Shown here: positions 45,991-62,480 of the stretch, piece by piece
Layout of the letters: each line of letters starts with the position of its first letter
Numbering within the stretch: the first letter of the stretch is position 1
NCBI RefSeq assembly: GCF_051622035.1
Contig: NC_135366.1
Location: forward strand, 6,975,001 to 7,039,000
Length of the DNA: 64,000 bases
Direction of reading: 5' to 3'
From: Arctopsyche grandis
Lineage: Eukaryota > Arthropoda > Insecta > Trichoptera > Hydropsychidae
The notes under the pieces: generated by a model
What the model saw: the letters and a program-made list of their open reading frames with translations, nothing else
Told to the model about the DNA's origin: nothing
Database searches by the model: none
Position numbers and translations under genes: made by a program

Positions 45991-46280
45991 TCAAATAGAT
46001 GACCCGTTATATTTGAAATAACGGCTCATCTATTTGATAACATAATTCCACTTTTCTTCATTTCGAGAAATATTTCGCAAAACATTAAATATATCATTTT
46101 GCGTTTAACAATATTTAAAAATACTGGTGGCCTGTGATACATATATACGTTTATTCTGCTTTTCTGAGATTCTGGACTTCCGAATTAAATGAAGTGATAA
46201 CATTTTGTGAACCAAGTCAAACAGAAATAGTGTTTTTGGACTGAAAATTGAACTTCCGCCACTTTGAAATATAAGGGCTC
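45991..46280 (+). mobile_element. MITE family copy 2
   Basis: The left end has CCCGTTATATTTGAAATAACGG inside a longer palindrome tcaaatagatga...tcatctatttga (45991-46037). The body (ggtggcctgtgatac, ttctgcttttctgagattct, cagaaatagtgtttttgg) ends at aaatataagggctcatatg, the inverse of the left terminus. Confidence 0.7.
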
Positions 46281-46894
46281 ATATGTACATGTACATAAGT
46301 ATAATATTAAGAAGATAACTATTTTTTCTAAATAAAACAATTCCAACAAAATCAAAGTTCGAACGATCCTATAAAAATACTTCAGACAAATGTCTAATGA
46401 AACATTGGTTTTCAAACAATATTTAAAATGGGATAACTGATATGCACGTCTCTGAGAACGTTATTATTTATTAATATTTATATATACCGACATATATTTC
46501 CTAAAACGTTATGTACATATATTGTCACTAGGTAATAAATAAAATTCAGAAAGTTTAATATTTGAATTTAATTTGAGCATGAATAGTTAGATGAGTTTTT
46601 AAAAGTAGATATTTTTTTGTGCTTTAGTGCTTCGAATCCTATGTACATCGATATATTATATGATTCGTTAGTACAAAGTATTCTTAATATTCTTCTATTA
46701 TATGATGCCCTAAGGATGAATTTTTTTCAAATACTGATTTAATTTGTTTCTTCTTTATTTATGTTTCTATATATATTTTTGTTTCTGTACTTTATTTTGA
46801 TTTGATATTTTATTTTTGAGTCTTTGCATAGATAGTTGACGCTTTATGGTTTAAATTTTTAATGTAATTGTGATACAATTATAATTTTTATTTT
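46281..46894. other. AT-rich spacer
   Basis: No feature recognised. Confidence 0.5.
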
Positions 46895-47370
46895 TATTAA
46901 AGCTTGGATCTCTGTGGCATTACGGGAATCTCTAATTCGCCTCAAAAGTCGAAAATATAAAAGAGAAGAGAAAAAAAATTATGGAGACAAAAATACTTTT
47001 ATAAATCATAAAAAAACAATGGCAATATAATAATAGTAGATAAAATATTAAATCAACAATACAAATTATGAAATGTCTTGCATCTATAGCTAGGACCAAT
47101 ATATAAAGAATCAGCGGTAAATAAAAAAACATCCCTGTGAGGGCCAAATGGAAGAAATAAGATCAAAATTCCATTCTTAACATCACATAAAATTATAAAA
47201 TAATGATGAGCATAGGTTACAAGATAGATAGTCAAAAATAATCTCCGATAACCTACGCTAACTAATGTGGAAAATATCCCATTTAAGCACAGGAGCAAAT
47301 ATTTAATTGAGAAGTCAGATAGCTCTTGAAATCGAAAGCCATCAGAAAGGAAGTATAATCAAATGATGAT
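46895..47370 (-). mobile_element. LINE 3' portion
   Basis: 3' hairpin region tctgtggcattacgggaatctct..., then acatccctgtgagggccaaa and gcataggttacaag, equivalent to 25.7-26.2 kb and 62.05-62.5 kb. Coding is decayed. Confidence 0.65.
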
Positions 47371-48392
47371 AATAAATATTTATCTTATATATGTGCAATA
47401 TACCTATTCATAATATATGTCGTTTAAAATTTGATTGGTAAATATCGTTCAGGGCATATATGACTCATTTGCGTTATATTTTATTGAAAATAATCGAACA
47501 AATTTAATGTCATGTAGTTTATTTTTTTGAAAAATAAAAAAACATTTTTACTTACAATGCATTTTAAAAATAGAAGTTTTTTTATTATTTTTATATTTCT
47601 GTAAGAACCAATCTTTATGTAGATCACCTCTATTTCGTCAAATTTGTAAATTTCGATTCACATTGTGATTTATTACAACAACAAAAAATAGTATACATTT
47701 TAAAAACGTCTAATTATTTTTGGCAGGTAGTTTGTTTAGTTTGAAAAATGGAACCGTAACTTATAATTTAAATAATCTAATATATAATCGGAGTAAATAT
47801 ATTTTTCCACAGAATAGATAGAATTCGTACGGCTTCCTTGCGAAAATGAAACCGGGAAAACTGTGTTTTATATACGAACTTAATTGGTGGAAAATTTCAC
47901 GTGTCTCATTCAAAGCGCTTCTGTCTGGCTTCGCTCCAGCGCTTCTCAATAAACAAGCTTTGTTATTAAGGTGTGGTTCGCTTCGTGACAGAACAAATCA
48001 AACAGATACCACGTCATGGCTGCCGATTTTCACCGAGGAAACTCCAAAGTCGTAAAATTAATTATCAAAAGAGCGACTTAACGATGCGATATGGCGGCAT
48101 AAAAAACGACCCTTTTGATCTGCGAAGATTAAAAATTTGGCACGTGGAACGCAGCTTAAAAAATATACGTCTTATCGTAATGTATGATGTGTCGAAATTG
48201 TCAAGACAACATTAACGTTTCATTAGTCGTCGCGCGAAAATGTGAAAAATTAATTTAAATTTTGGCACCGGATTGTAAATTGCCGTTCAATTAAATCCCT
48301 CGAAAGATTGTCTTATTTTAAGTCGGGATGAATTATTAATACACATTTTTTTAGAGGAGTTTTTCTAGTGTTGTTTGTATTTGGATTTGAAT
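47371..48392. other. Non-coding spacer
   Basis: A CG-richer patch at 47820-48250 contains short open frames in both directions with no domain. No gene recognised. Confidence 0.5.
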
Positions 48393-48557
48393 TCAATTGG
48401 CGGATGAAGGTTTCGCTAATCTTGTTCGACCTCTCTTCTTTGTATTTATTAGTGCTTTCTTATTCCTTTCTTCGCCTATCGCTTTAAGAGCTTTTTTTGC
48501 TTCGTCTTCTTCTTCAGAAATCTCGTAATTCAGTTCTTCCATCACATATTTTTCATT
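48393..48557 (-). CDS. Candidate terminal exon, acidic/basic charged protein
   Basis: On the minus strand, after a pyrimidine-rich ttcttcgcttccag acceptor (48558 and above), 54 codons run to TGA at 48393-48395. They include NEKYVMEELNYEISEEEDEA, KKALKAIGEERNKKALINTK, and end KRGRTRLAKPSSAN. The Glu/Lys-rich, helix-prone composition with a basic tail is unlike random frames in this AT-rich DNA. It could be the last exon of a nuclear or cytoskeletal protein, or a pseudogene piece. No upstream exon was identified, although 48881-48684 minus also has an open frame. Not recognised. Confidence 0.35.
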   Translation of the reverse strand, partial: NEKYVMEELNYEISEEEDEAKKALKAIGEERNKKALINTKKRGRTRLAKPSSAN

Positions 48558-52890
<4,333 letters not shown>

Positions 52891-52899
52891 CTTTGTGTA

Positions 52900-53437
52900 T
52901 GAACTATTTCGTTTGTTAATTTGTTATATAACTGTTGTGTTCATTATATTGGCTAGATTGGTTCGTGTATGAATAAACTGGTATGTTAATGGACGAACGA
53001 AATGTACATTTGGCTATTACGTATCCCATGACGCTATAGCGCACCGTAATTAATAAACAAATCGTAGATGGGAAATAAAAAATTATAAATGTGATAAGAT
53101 AATCTAATCAGATTCAGTATATAGCCAGTGCCCGAAGTACGAGAGTCAGTCAGTATAGTCAATACATAACCAGCACGGGCTTCTGCTCTTAACAATCAGT
53201 GCAGTTAATTATAAACTACGCGTCTCTTAAATTCATCGTTCCAATATTAAATTGTTCTTTGAATATATTAGTGATAATTAAAAGTTTATATTTTAAAATT
53301 TAATGTGTTAAAGAATCTTTTTTATTCAGAACTTTAAGACTAAAAATAATAAATATTGATTGGGTTTACATTTTCGTTTTCATTGAATCAACGTTTTTAA
53401 AAACACAAAAAAAAACCTGGAACGTGACAAAATGTAC
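52900..53437 (+). mobile_element. Possible solo LTR
   Basis: A TATA box with initiator (next entry), downstream cgcgtctcttaaattcatcg and an end ggaacgtgaca give the look of a Ty3-type insect LTR. The 5' boundary and target duplication could not be fixed and no internal retrotransposon coding flanks it. Confidence 0.25.
53118..53151 (+). promoter_or_regulatory. Core promoter: TATA box and initiator
   Basis: TATATA at 53118-53123 and TCAGTC at 53146-53151. With A53148 as +1 the TATA begins at -30, the canonical distance. It may drive an LTR or an unannotated transcript. Confidence 0.45.
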
Positions 53438-53464
53438 ATATTATATATGAATGCACGTGTATAT

Positions 53465-53719
53465 GAGTCGTTATATTTGAAATTGGCAAGCCCACTTTTC
53501 TTCATTCGAGAAATATCTCGCAAAACATCAAATATAATTTTTTGCATATAACAATATTTAAAAATACTAGTAGCCTGTAATACTTTTATTCTGCTTTTAC
53601 GAGATTCTGGACGTATCGAATAAAATAAGTGACGACAATTTGTGAATTAAGCTAAACAGAAATAGTGTTTTTGGAACTGAAAATTGGACTTCCAACACTT
53701 TCAAATGTAGCAACTGATA
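53465..53719 (+). mobile_element. MITE family copy 3
   Basis: Left terminus GAGTCGTTATATTTGAAA, body aaatactagtagcctgtaat, ttctgcttttacgagattct, aacagaaatagtgtttttgg. The right terminus is decayed (tttcaaatgtagcaactga). Confidence 0.7.
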
Positions 53720-53736
53720 TATTTTGATTTTTAAAT

Positions 53737-54213
53737 GCTTTTTATTATTACTAAATTATGTTCACAATACATCTTATATCTATTTAAATAGCTACTGATC
53801 TACTGGTCATTTTCTATTTTACAATTTTAATTTAATTTTGTAAGTAATCATAGTATTATATTACTACAATGTTAATAATTAAAACTGGTGTGACGCTTTG
53901 GGGCAACCTATAAAATCACACTGGTAATTTTACTGTTGTTATTATTATTTTAAAATAATAATTTAAATATATACAGCGTAATAGAAAAAATAGCTCAAAA
54001 ACCTATTTACAATTCTTATAAATGCTCATAATACATCTAATACATAATATTAATTAAAGACTCTCTAAAGTTGATGACCTAAAGCAGCTTGTGTTTAGGT
54101 AATCTGTATTTATACCTGAAGGGTATAGACATTTTGTTGTAATCACCGAGACTCTTCACAAGTGTGTTAGTATGGTTATTAGTGATTCTGTCATAGGACT
54201 GATTTATTGATTG
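53737..54213 (-). mobile_element. 5'-truncated jockey copy with internal insertion
   Basis: Reverse complement of the end of the jockey element: the last ~45 ORF2 codons (plus-strand gaagggtatagacattttgt) and the 3' UTR to gatttttaaatgc. The ORF stop is kept. The alignment breaks at about 53879-53970, where extra sequence is present. Confidence 0.85.
53879..53970. repeat. Short insertion inside the truncated jockey copy
   Basis: About 90 bp absent from the full element and from the 17.3-kb copy. It contains an imperfect inverted repeat ACTGGTGTGA...TCACACTGGT (about 53885-53926) and then an AT-rich inverted repeat. It could be a tiny MITE; ends uncertain. Confidence 0.4.
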
Positions 54214-55092
54214 CTTTACAGTTAGTACAGTACTGAAAATTAAACGAGATTTTTATTTTAACATTTATATTTTGCTATAACGCGTAAAGAAATGTAATAT
54301 AAATCACATTTAAAATTCAATTCACACAACTTAAAATTTCTGATCAATTCAGCGGACTTTGTACAAACGAATCAATAATCATCGCCCATATAAAGTGATT
54401 CGCTACCAAGAATTTATGGAAATCTGTTCGATTTATACCTTCAATAGGAGAAATATTGCTAGGGGAGGCTGCGTTAATTAAAATTAATTTAGTCGACGGT
54501 ATGTTTGCAAACGGCGTACGGTCCATAAGTTCCGGGTTCGACGTGCGATTTGACGGGCCGCATGATATATCTGGCAGGGGCGTGCGGATAAATCACGATT
54601 TTTTTCTTTTATATTTTATTTCGGTCCGGTGCTATGGTGAATTATTGCCGGCTATCAAAAAATTGCAAAGGGATGAGAGGGGGGGGATGTACACGAGTTC
54701 CCTCCATTTTCCATGGAAATTTAATTGAGTGATGGGAGATTTATGGGGCGGTATGGACCCAGCGATGCAGGCGTCGAAGGTCACAAGACCCTCATTTTCG
54801 CGGATGAAAACCCGTGTTTGCGTAGAAAAACGAACCGGTCGACTGTCTGAATAATGCGATGACGTTTAATGTTAATGGTCTATAAATCATCCGATCGTGA
54901 CACTCTTATGTGTGTATGTGCGTTAGAAAATATGTTACGTTGAGTGTTCTATTGATTATATGCTCTACTTGTGCGTGACTTGTTTTTAAGATGTGGTATA
55001 AATGTTGCAAATATTTTGATGGATATGATTTATTTCATCTTCGTACGATTTTCGTATACACATGTTTACTTAATTTATTTATTATTTATTTA
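54214..55092. other. Non-coding spacer with CG-richer patch at 54450-54880
   Basis: Open frame 54456-54728 (90 residues) has no domain. The patch contains gatttgacgggccgcatgat. No gene recognised. Confidence 0.5.
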
Positions 55093-55250
55093 TAGTTTTG
55101 GACTATTGTGGCATTACAGGAAGAACCTAATGCGCCACAATGACCTACATTTGTAAAAGAGAACAAAACAAAAATAAAATAAAGTAAAATATGTACATAA
55201 AATAAAAAGAAAAAAACAAAAGCAGAAAAACATGATTAAAAAATTGTAAA
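55093..55250 (-). mobile_element. LINE 3' end with hairpin
   Basis: The plus strand shows attgtggcattacaggaaga...acctaatgcgccacaat, the inverse complement of the hairpin at 8282-8321. It is followed by A-rich decayed LINE sequence. Confidence 0.6.
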
Positions 55251-55261
55251 TGTAAAGCATG

Positions 55262-55415
55262 TAATGCTGTCGATTGTGTGGTCACGGGATCTATCCCTGA
55301 ATTTGATGCTGGCCAGACCTTGAATATAGGACTCCAAGGTCGATGGTTTCCTTTCAGAGTTTGCCAATTTATCTGATTTCATTAGAAACGGTTCCAAAAA
55401 AATTTGTAATCCTGT
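55262..55415 (+). repeat. tRNA-derived SINE fragment
   Basis: Has the subfamily body gatgctggccagaccttgaa, aaggtcgatggtttcctttc, agagtttgccaatttatctg. The head is damaged (gtggtcacgggatctatccc) and there is no 3' hairpin. Confidence 0.65.
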
Positions 55416-55853
55416 CTTATTTCTCGCAAAATTTGAGTTTTTGAGCAAAATTTGAGACAACATTTCATAATTTGTATACAGATAAGTATAAAAAATGCTG
55501 AAAAAATTTGATGATTGTAATGTTTGATGATCAATGCTTTTAATTGGCCTTGAAAAATACTAATGTACAATGTTGAAAAAATGGGTGTAAGCTTTATAAA
55601 TAAATAAGTATATTTTCCTTGCATTTCTGGTTGAGATAGTAAATATATATAAATATATTTAAGCTTCCATTTAATGAAATACCATTCTTAAGCTTATGAT
55701 TTTATTTTCTAAGAATTCATATCGAACGTAACTCACTTGATGTACAATGTACATTGTATGGAAACCCTTGATCTTTATACAAATATACATACGTATGATA
55801 TTAATCATAAGACGTTATACAATTCATCCAAATGCTCTTATATATTTAAATAC

Positions 55854-56113
55854 GAGCCATTATATTTGAAAATGGCATAAGTCCACTCTTCTTTGTATCG
55901 AGAAATATCTCGCTAAAAATGAAATATTATGATTTGAATTTAATATTTAAAAATAGTGATGGCCTGAAATACACATGTATGAATATTCTGCTTTTCCGAG
56001 ATTCAGAACATATCGTAATAAAAGAAGTGATAACAATATGTGAATTAATTCAAACAGAAATAGTAATTTTGGAACTGAAAATTGAACTTTGCCAGTTTTA
56101 AATATAACGGCTC
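55854..56113 (+). mobile_element. MITE family copy 4 (best termini)
   Basis: Terminal inverted repeats GAGCCATTATATTTGAAA (left) and TTTAAATATAACGGCTC (right). Body gtgatggcctgaaatacaca, ttctgcttttccgagattca, caaacagaaatagtaatttt. No coding, about 260 bp. Confidence 0.75.
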
Positions 56114-57639
56114 ATATGTACATGTATAAATATATGAAGTTATTAAATGGAGTAGCCACTGATTTGAACAAGTTATTAAAATGAACCTTTTTGGCATCAT
56201 TGAAAATATAAAATGAATATTTATGAAAATGTTAAATGAATTTAAATTTCAATATTAAAACAGATAAATTAAACATGGAAACATATTGATAATTTAAAAT
56301 GGAGTACGTGCTGAGATTAAATTCAAAACGCCCCATGATTTGACCCACTTTCGAACGCAACGACTAATAACGTTTTAATTACAGATGATTTATATTTTTT
56401 ATTAATAGCGATCGCTTCTAGACGGGAATGCAGTCTCGAGATGTGAAATAATTTATAGCTTAAGAGCGCCTTCTAATTTTCAGATGCGTCATGAAGTTTT
56501 CTACGAAATCAAATACGAAGAATTTCCCAACAGTTGCTTACAAGAGAACGGTCCATTTGAGTCAGTATAATTGATTTTATAAATTGTATCCGATACTCGG
56601 AGCTACCACGCGGTAGTAGGAAAAGTCTCAAAGAAAAACGGTGAGCTGTCGTTAATAAGAAGTGGCGCATTTCGAGAAAAAGAAAAGCAATTTGTTGCGG
56701 TGTATATTGCAGCTGAGGTTTTAGGGGTAAACACAGGCCGGCTCGCCCTAGGGTATTTCCCGGAGGCTTGTTTAAGCCTCATTCTAGCTCTAAAAGAAAA
56801 CCCACCTCCGTGTGTGTGTGTGAACCGGAAGTGGGGACGGGGCTCGGGTTTTGTTTCACATAGGGCTTGCACACAAGTCCCATACACTAAACTTAACAGT
56901 GCGAATACACATCGATGTGTGTTTCGAACATTTCATGTGAGAATTTTCGCCAAAAATTTATCAACCATGCTCGATTCGTAAAAGCGCAAATATAAATATT
57001 TATAATAAGGCTGATCTGTGTGTCGTAATGAAATAATTGCAAATTCATTTTAGTATTCAATTACATACATACATGTAGTAGAATATTCGTAATTAATTAT
57101 GCATTTGACCAATTGATTAACGTGTCATGTTTCGTTGTAATTCATTCAATGATTTCACAGCGGAGTTTTAATGTGATAATTTAAATGACTGAATAATGAG
57201 AGAATGGATAATATCGCGACTTTATATGTTTTTAGTGCGTAACGTTTCCAAGTGGATTGATTTCATTTTAAAAATATAATGAGCGTTTGTATTTGTTTTG
57301 TTATTTATTATTTTTGTTTATATTGAATTTAAATACGTTTCATCTTTACATAAATCGTTTAAAAATACTTATGAAGACGATGCAAAGAATATGGAATTTT
57401 ATTTAAATATAGCATTTATTATTTTGTATTTTGACAAAGGTTGAATTTTTGACAAATTGATTGAAGTTTTAGAAATAGTTTTTGAATTATGAGAAGTCAT
57501 GTTTAAAGTAGGAATTTTAAAAATTGTCTTTACATCTTTCTAACAAATACATTGGAGATGAGGAGAATGACAAGAAATGTAATCAAAGCTTACAAAATTA
57601 TAAATAACCACTAAATTTGTTCATTTTTTGATTAATAAC
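56114..57639. other. Non-coding spacer with CG-richer patch at 56500-56960
   Basis: Opposite open frames (56887-56603 and 56700-56981) share the patch and have no domains. Rest AT-rich. Confidence 0.5.
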
Positions 57640-58015
57640 CTTCTAGCGTGTAACACAAACGCGCTCACCAGAAAGGATTATATTCTCAGACTACAAAGAT
57701 ATTTCTTACAAAAGATATTCCATCTTTTCAAACAGATTGGTTAAAATTAGGAATATTCTACCAAATGAATTACATATAGTAATTTTAGTAACTGTATTAT
57801 CTAGTAATTCTAACATCTAGTAACCTTTTAAAATTCAACATTACCATTTCCTAAGAACTAATGCGATTTTTCTGTTTCTTCTAAATCTAGTTTAAATGTA
57901 TCTTAATTATATTTCCTCTACTTTTTATTTTGATTCTGATTGATGCCTTCACTCAAGTTTCTTGGGTTCATCGACTATGCTACATATCCCAAGTATTTAA
58001 AAAAAATAATAATAA
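57640..58015 (+). mobile_element. LINE 3' fragment, third family
   Basis: One frame reads KDISYKRYSIFSNRLVKIRN then ILPNELHIV, matching the usual C-terminus of jockey/CR1-like ORF2 (frequently '..N.LP..'). The 3' end has a hairpin CTTGGGttcatcgactatgctacatatCCCAAG (about 57960-57992) before an A-rich tail. Confidence 0.55.
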
Positions 58016-58499
58016 GAATTGAAAAATACGTAAACCTGAAGTTTTCTTACTATACACAATTCAGCTGTAATAATTTGAATAATACTTTATGTAAATTTTA
58101 AATAAGAATTCAAAGAATAAAATCAGTGAATCAAAAATGTATATGAGAAAGTGTGAAAGCTTACATGAAAAAAAGTAACTGTTAAAATTATTAAACTACA
58201 TATGTAACCTGTACAGTTAAGTATGGGGTGGCGAGTAGGCGCATCTGATAGCCAGATGTCATCACGTCGATCTGACAGTCAAACTAAATCCCTCTAGCAT
58301 CATTTTGGAGACATTTCTTTACTTTAATGGTAGCTAGCTCCCCGTATGTCAAATATGAAAACAATCGAAAGAGTGAAAGTGATTCAAAATCAGCTTAAAT
58401 AGTTTGTCAGTGAAATTAGTAAAAACGGTTGTAAAAAAATAGTAAATTTTATAGAAGAGCTAATTCTTCTTATATAATATATACATATGTATATTTAGA
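58016..58499. other. AT-rich spacer
   Basis: No feature recognised. Confidence 0.5.
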
Positions 58500-59277
58500 A
58501 AATAAAAATAAATAAAGAGACGTATGTATTCAGAATGCAGTGCATTTGGGACGAATGAATGTTGTTTTTAAATCAAATATACCACCCTGCCTGAAGAAAA
58601 ACATCAAAGATCAATGCGTTTTGCCAGAGATGACGTATGGATTTGAAACTTGGACATTGAACACCAAGTTGCTACACAAAGTCCAATGCACTTAAAGAAG
58701 TATGGAACGTTGTATGACGAGGAAAGGCAGGAAACGAAATACGTGGGTGAGAAGTAGTGGATATAGTGGATAGAGTGAAGATATTTAAATGGCAATGGGC
58801 GGGCCACGTGTGAAATTCGTATTTTGAACCCCGTATCAAGTGTCCGAGATACTCTATCTATCTCCGCTTGATGACAGAAACAAGTTATCTGCCTCTCCCT
58901 ATCATGCCGAGGACATCATTTGATATTTTTTGGTCCACGGGATCTTAACTTAATCACGCCATAAATACATCTCAAAAGTTTCGATGAGGCTCATCATCCT
59001 GGTCTTCCATGTAGTTATCCATCTAGTAACAATGTCCAGACGTAGCTCTTCGCGAATCTCAAACGCGTACGAAGATTGAGATGCTTATTTGTAAACGCCG
59101 CCTTCATTTTGATAAATGCTGTTCTAACCATCTCGATGCAGATTCTTAGATCTTCATCTGGGAAGATGAGTAGATGAAATTAGGAAAATGTGTGGCGTGA
59201 GTTGGATGAGAGGCATTCACCCAGCAGTTAATGGTGAGCGGCTATATACCTACATATGTACGAATGATGATGATGAT
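58500..59277 (+). mobile_element. RTE-clade LINE 3' fragment interrupted by another LINE
   Basis: Segments 58500-58811 and 59170-59277 match the RTE copy at 2140-2711 (aaatcaaatataccaccctg, gatgacgtatggatttgaaac, gaaattaggaaaatgtgtgg) and end in ATG repeats at 59263-59277. The middle ~85 bp of the RTE are replaced by 358 bp of another LINE on the opposite strand. It keeps TGC where the 2.3-kb copy has TGA but has other stops. Confidence 0.8.
58812..59169 (-). pseudogene. Other LINE reverse-transcriptase C-terminal fragment
   Basis: Minus-strand frames read CIEMVRTAFIKMKAAFTNKH, LRTRLRFAKSYVWTLLL, LIETFEMYLW, KIPWTK, VLGMIGRGRQLVSVIKRR and IEYLGHLIRGSKYEF. This is the C-terminal block of a LINE family with 'EAFEMW.YRR.L.I.W' and 'LGH..R..KYE' signatures. 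Several frameshifts and stops break it. It abuts the RTE sequence on both sides with opposite polarity. Confidence 0.8.
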
Positions 59278-62044
59278 GCAGAATATTTTTTCAATTTTTG
59301 TTTCAAATATACCAAAAAAGTACTTCCATATTCAAACCGAAGTATTTAAAAAGGCATCGTATAAAAGCGAAGGATTAAATTCATAAAAAAATGGCAAAGA
59401 AAAAACATTTAGCCGATCCCTAGGGAGGGGCTGTAAAGAGTCGGCGGGGATTTAGCAAGAGCCGTAAAATAAAAGATTTACAGCATAGGAAACTGGTCCG
59501 ATGGTTGAGCGCGCCTGGCCTGCAATGGTGCAGTGGTACAGTGTGGCCCGATAAATAATTCCCGGGGCGGAATGACTTATGCATTTTTAAAGGCTCATGT
59601 CCGTATGGTTTTTGCGGCACATACTGTGTTTTCCCGACGACCGCCGAACATAACGTGTGTTTACGACCACATTTTGAATATTTACACACAGTTAAATATT
59701 AATGCGACTAAATCACATTAAACTTAAGCACACACCGATACTTCTCAGCTATAAAATATGAGCTGAAAATTAAATATTTTATAGCACATTATAATATTGT
59801 CGTCCTACTATACATGAAAAATGGCTTGAAAAATTTTATTTTATCAATATACGAAGAATAAATACGAGAAAATATTCAACCACGTTTGTGGAAACGCAAG
59901 TCAATATAAATTATGTATACGTTTGCTGGCGAATTAACACAATCTGATTTGTTTAATAAGCTTACTATTGTTATACAGAGACTTTGTTTAATGCGCATAG
60001 ACGTTTACGAGAGCAATAATGTACTCACATTTTGGTATTCGGATTTTAAAAAGAATGTTAATATATTTTGGGATGTACGGATGTTGAATTTTTTCTTTAA
60101 CCCTCCCTCACCGAAGTGGGGTATGCAAGTCGCCCAATTTTTTATGTTTTTCGTAATAACTACTATGTGGTTTTCAAAGCTATACACCCTTTATTTCTTG
60201 TATTCCTAGAATGAACTACAAGAAATTTTTTTAATGGATTTTGTATGATTTAGAAAAGGGGTCAATCGTAAAAAGATACATTTATACATTTCTACGTTCC
60301 AAAGTATGATTTAAAGGCGGTAGCGATGTGTTATGTTTTTGACTGTTCGCTTGCGTATTCTTGTTGATTGATGAATCAATGCGAGAGAAAGAGACAGCTA
60401 TATTTTCGCCGCTTTTGGCGCGTGGCTATTGAGTCATGCAGTCGCCTGTTGGCCTTAAAAATGTGGGTTTGCGTGTTGATGCTTGTCGTTATTGTTAATA
60501 CAAAAATAGTCAAAAACATTCTATATGACTAAAACTTTTTTATGTTGATGTATAAAATAATTAATAAGATAAACATACATATATTGAACCCATTTGTATT
60601 GAGAAAAGCTGTATTTTGATTAAAAAATACTAGGGTCTTACTAGACCCCGGTTCGGGACACTCATTCGATCTTTATGCTTCGTCCTTCAAAGGTTAAGTT
60701 GCAGCTTCTTTATGTGAAAAAATTAGAAAATGTTTTTGAAAACAGACATAATAATATGTGAATGTTTGCTGGATAAAATGACTTTTATGTAAGTAAGTAC
60801 CTTTCTAATACTGAATCCAAGTTTACAATTTATTAAAGGGATAGCGAAAATTATTAGAACTTTAAAATGCCATTTCAGTTTCATAATTTGTTTGTACTCA
60901 TTCTTGTTTTTACAAACCTCCTTTACGTTTCACTTACAATTATTACAATTAAGGAAAATATTTGCCTCTTATTACAAACCTCCTTTACGTTTTACTTACG
61001 ATTACAATTCAGGAAAAGATTTGCCTCTTATCCGATCGTTTTCATACTTTGCCATATTGCTCATTTTGGTCATCAATATAAGTAAATGGATCTTCCGCCA
61101 TTACGATAGAGATAAAATATCGTTTAAAACGCGTTTCAAGTTTGCAAATTTTAAATCTGGGTGACGTCTATGTAGTCTTTAGTTTTATACATAGATGGCG
61201 GTAGTAAAATTAAATAATTTTTCAATAATAATTTTTACAGTTTTGTTCAATGTACAAATAAGTTTACAAGTTACTATAACGGGTTAGTATGGAGTTATCA
61301 GAGTACGCTAGATTAGTCAAAAATGTATTAATATTTGAACTCTGGAGACTAAATTTTATGCGAATGAATGAACCAAAATTTCACACTTTCAAAGCTTAAA
61401 ACCTCAAAGAAAATGTATTCAAAAAGAAGACTCATCTATTTTTTAATCTCACCACGGAGAATTGTGACTGGTGTGACAAAGCGTTTAAAATTCTTAGATT
61501 TGAGGAAAAAAGCTTTGAAGACGTGTCGGTCGAGAAAACTACACTGCCTTGTCGTATGTGTGTGTTTTTTTTTATCACTGCGAGCTTTTATCCGGAAAAG
61601 CGTATAGTTTTCCCGCGAAAGGCCACTGTTGAACGCCCGGAGCGAGCATTGTGTGTCGGGAAAAAGTCTCGTGCGTTTACCACCAGACACGTTTCCACAT
61701 GTTCGTGTTCGTGTATTTTATACTCACGGCGTGTGTTTGTATACCGCGACGCGGGAAAATGGAATCTTGTTTTTCCGGAAAAGTCGAGTGCACCGCGGCC
61801 AAGACACGCCATCGCCGCTGGTACCATCCCTCGACATAAAGCTACCCTCTGTTTCTGACTCGTCTCGTTTGAAACGGGAAATCATTAGTTTTCAAAGGTT
61901 TTTCCACGAAGACAATTTAAAACGACTCGTTGAATGTTTTTATCACACGTTTTATTATATATTACATCAATTGAACTTGTTGATATATTTGAGTGATGAT
62001 TGTTTTTAATCCTATTTATCGTAAAGTTTTTATTTAAGTTTAAG
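59278..62044. other. Long non-coding stretch
   Basis: CG-richer patches lie at 59400-59690 and 61430-61880 (gaaaactacactgcc, gttttcccgcgaaagg). A 62/59-bp tandem duplication is at 60911-61031. No gene recognised. Confidence 0.5.
60911..61031. repeat. Tandem duplication, 62- and 59-bp units
   Basis: Units begin tacaaacctcctttacgttt and end gatttgcctcttat/tatttgcctcttat. They differ by one 3-bp indel and a few substitutions. Confidence 0.9.
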
Positions 62045-62480
62045 TTTAGACCATTGTAACATTATAGGAGTACCTAATGCGCCACAATTGTCGAAAAAAT
62101 ACAGTGAGATAATAAAAATAAAAATATATACAAATATACACAGGCAAAAATACATTTATAAATAATCATAAAAAAAATAATAACAGATAAAATAAAAATG
62201 TCAAATAATAAAAAACAAGGTAGGGAATATATTGCATCTACATACAGCGAGCAACAATATTTAAGAACCAGTCGCATATATAAAACATCCCTGCGAGGAT
62301 AGAAGAGAGAGGATAGAGTATCAAAATTCCACTCATACATCACATTCAATTGTAAAAAAAAATAATGATGACCGCAGGCTACCAGACAAATAGGTTAAAA
62401 TAATCGCACTGAGGTCGAAAATATCAAAGAAAGTTATATAGAAACATGAATCAAAAGGAATAGAAGGAACTAAGAAGATG
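62045..62480 (-). mobile_element. LINE 3' portion
   Basis: Hairpin ccattgtaacattataggag...tgcgccacaattg, then ttgcatctacatacagcgag, acatccctgcgagga and cgcaggctaccaga, parallel to the copies at 25.7 and 46.9 kb. Confidence 0.7.

Noticed and set aside
59913..60209. 98-codon forward frame with hydrophobic end
   Set aside because: Rich in Phe and Leu as expected from T-rich DNA; no domain, no splice context.
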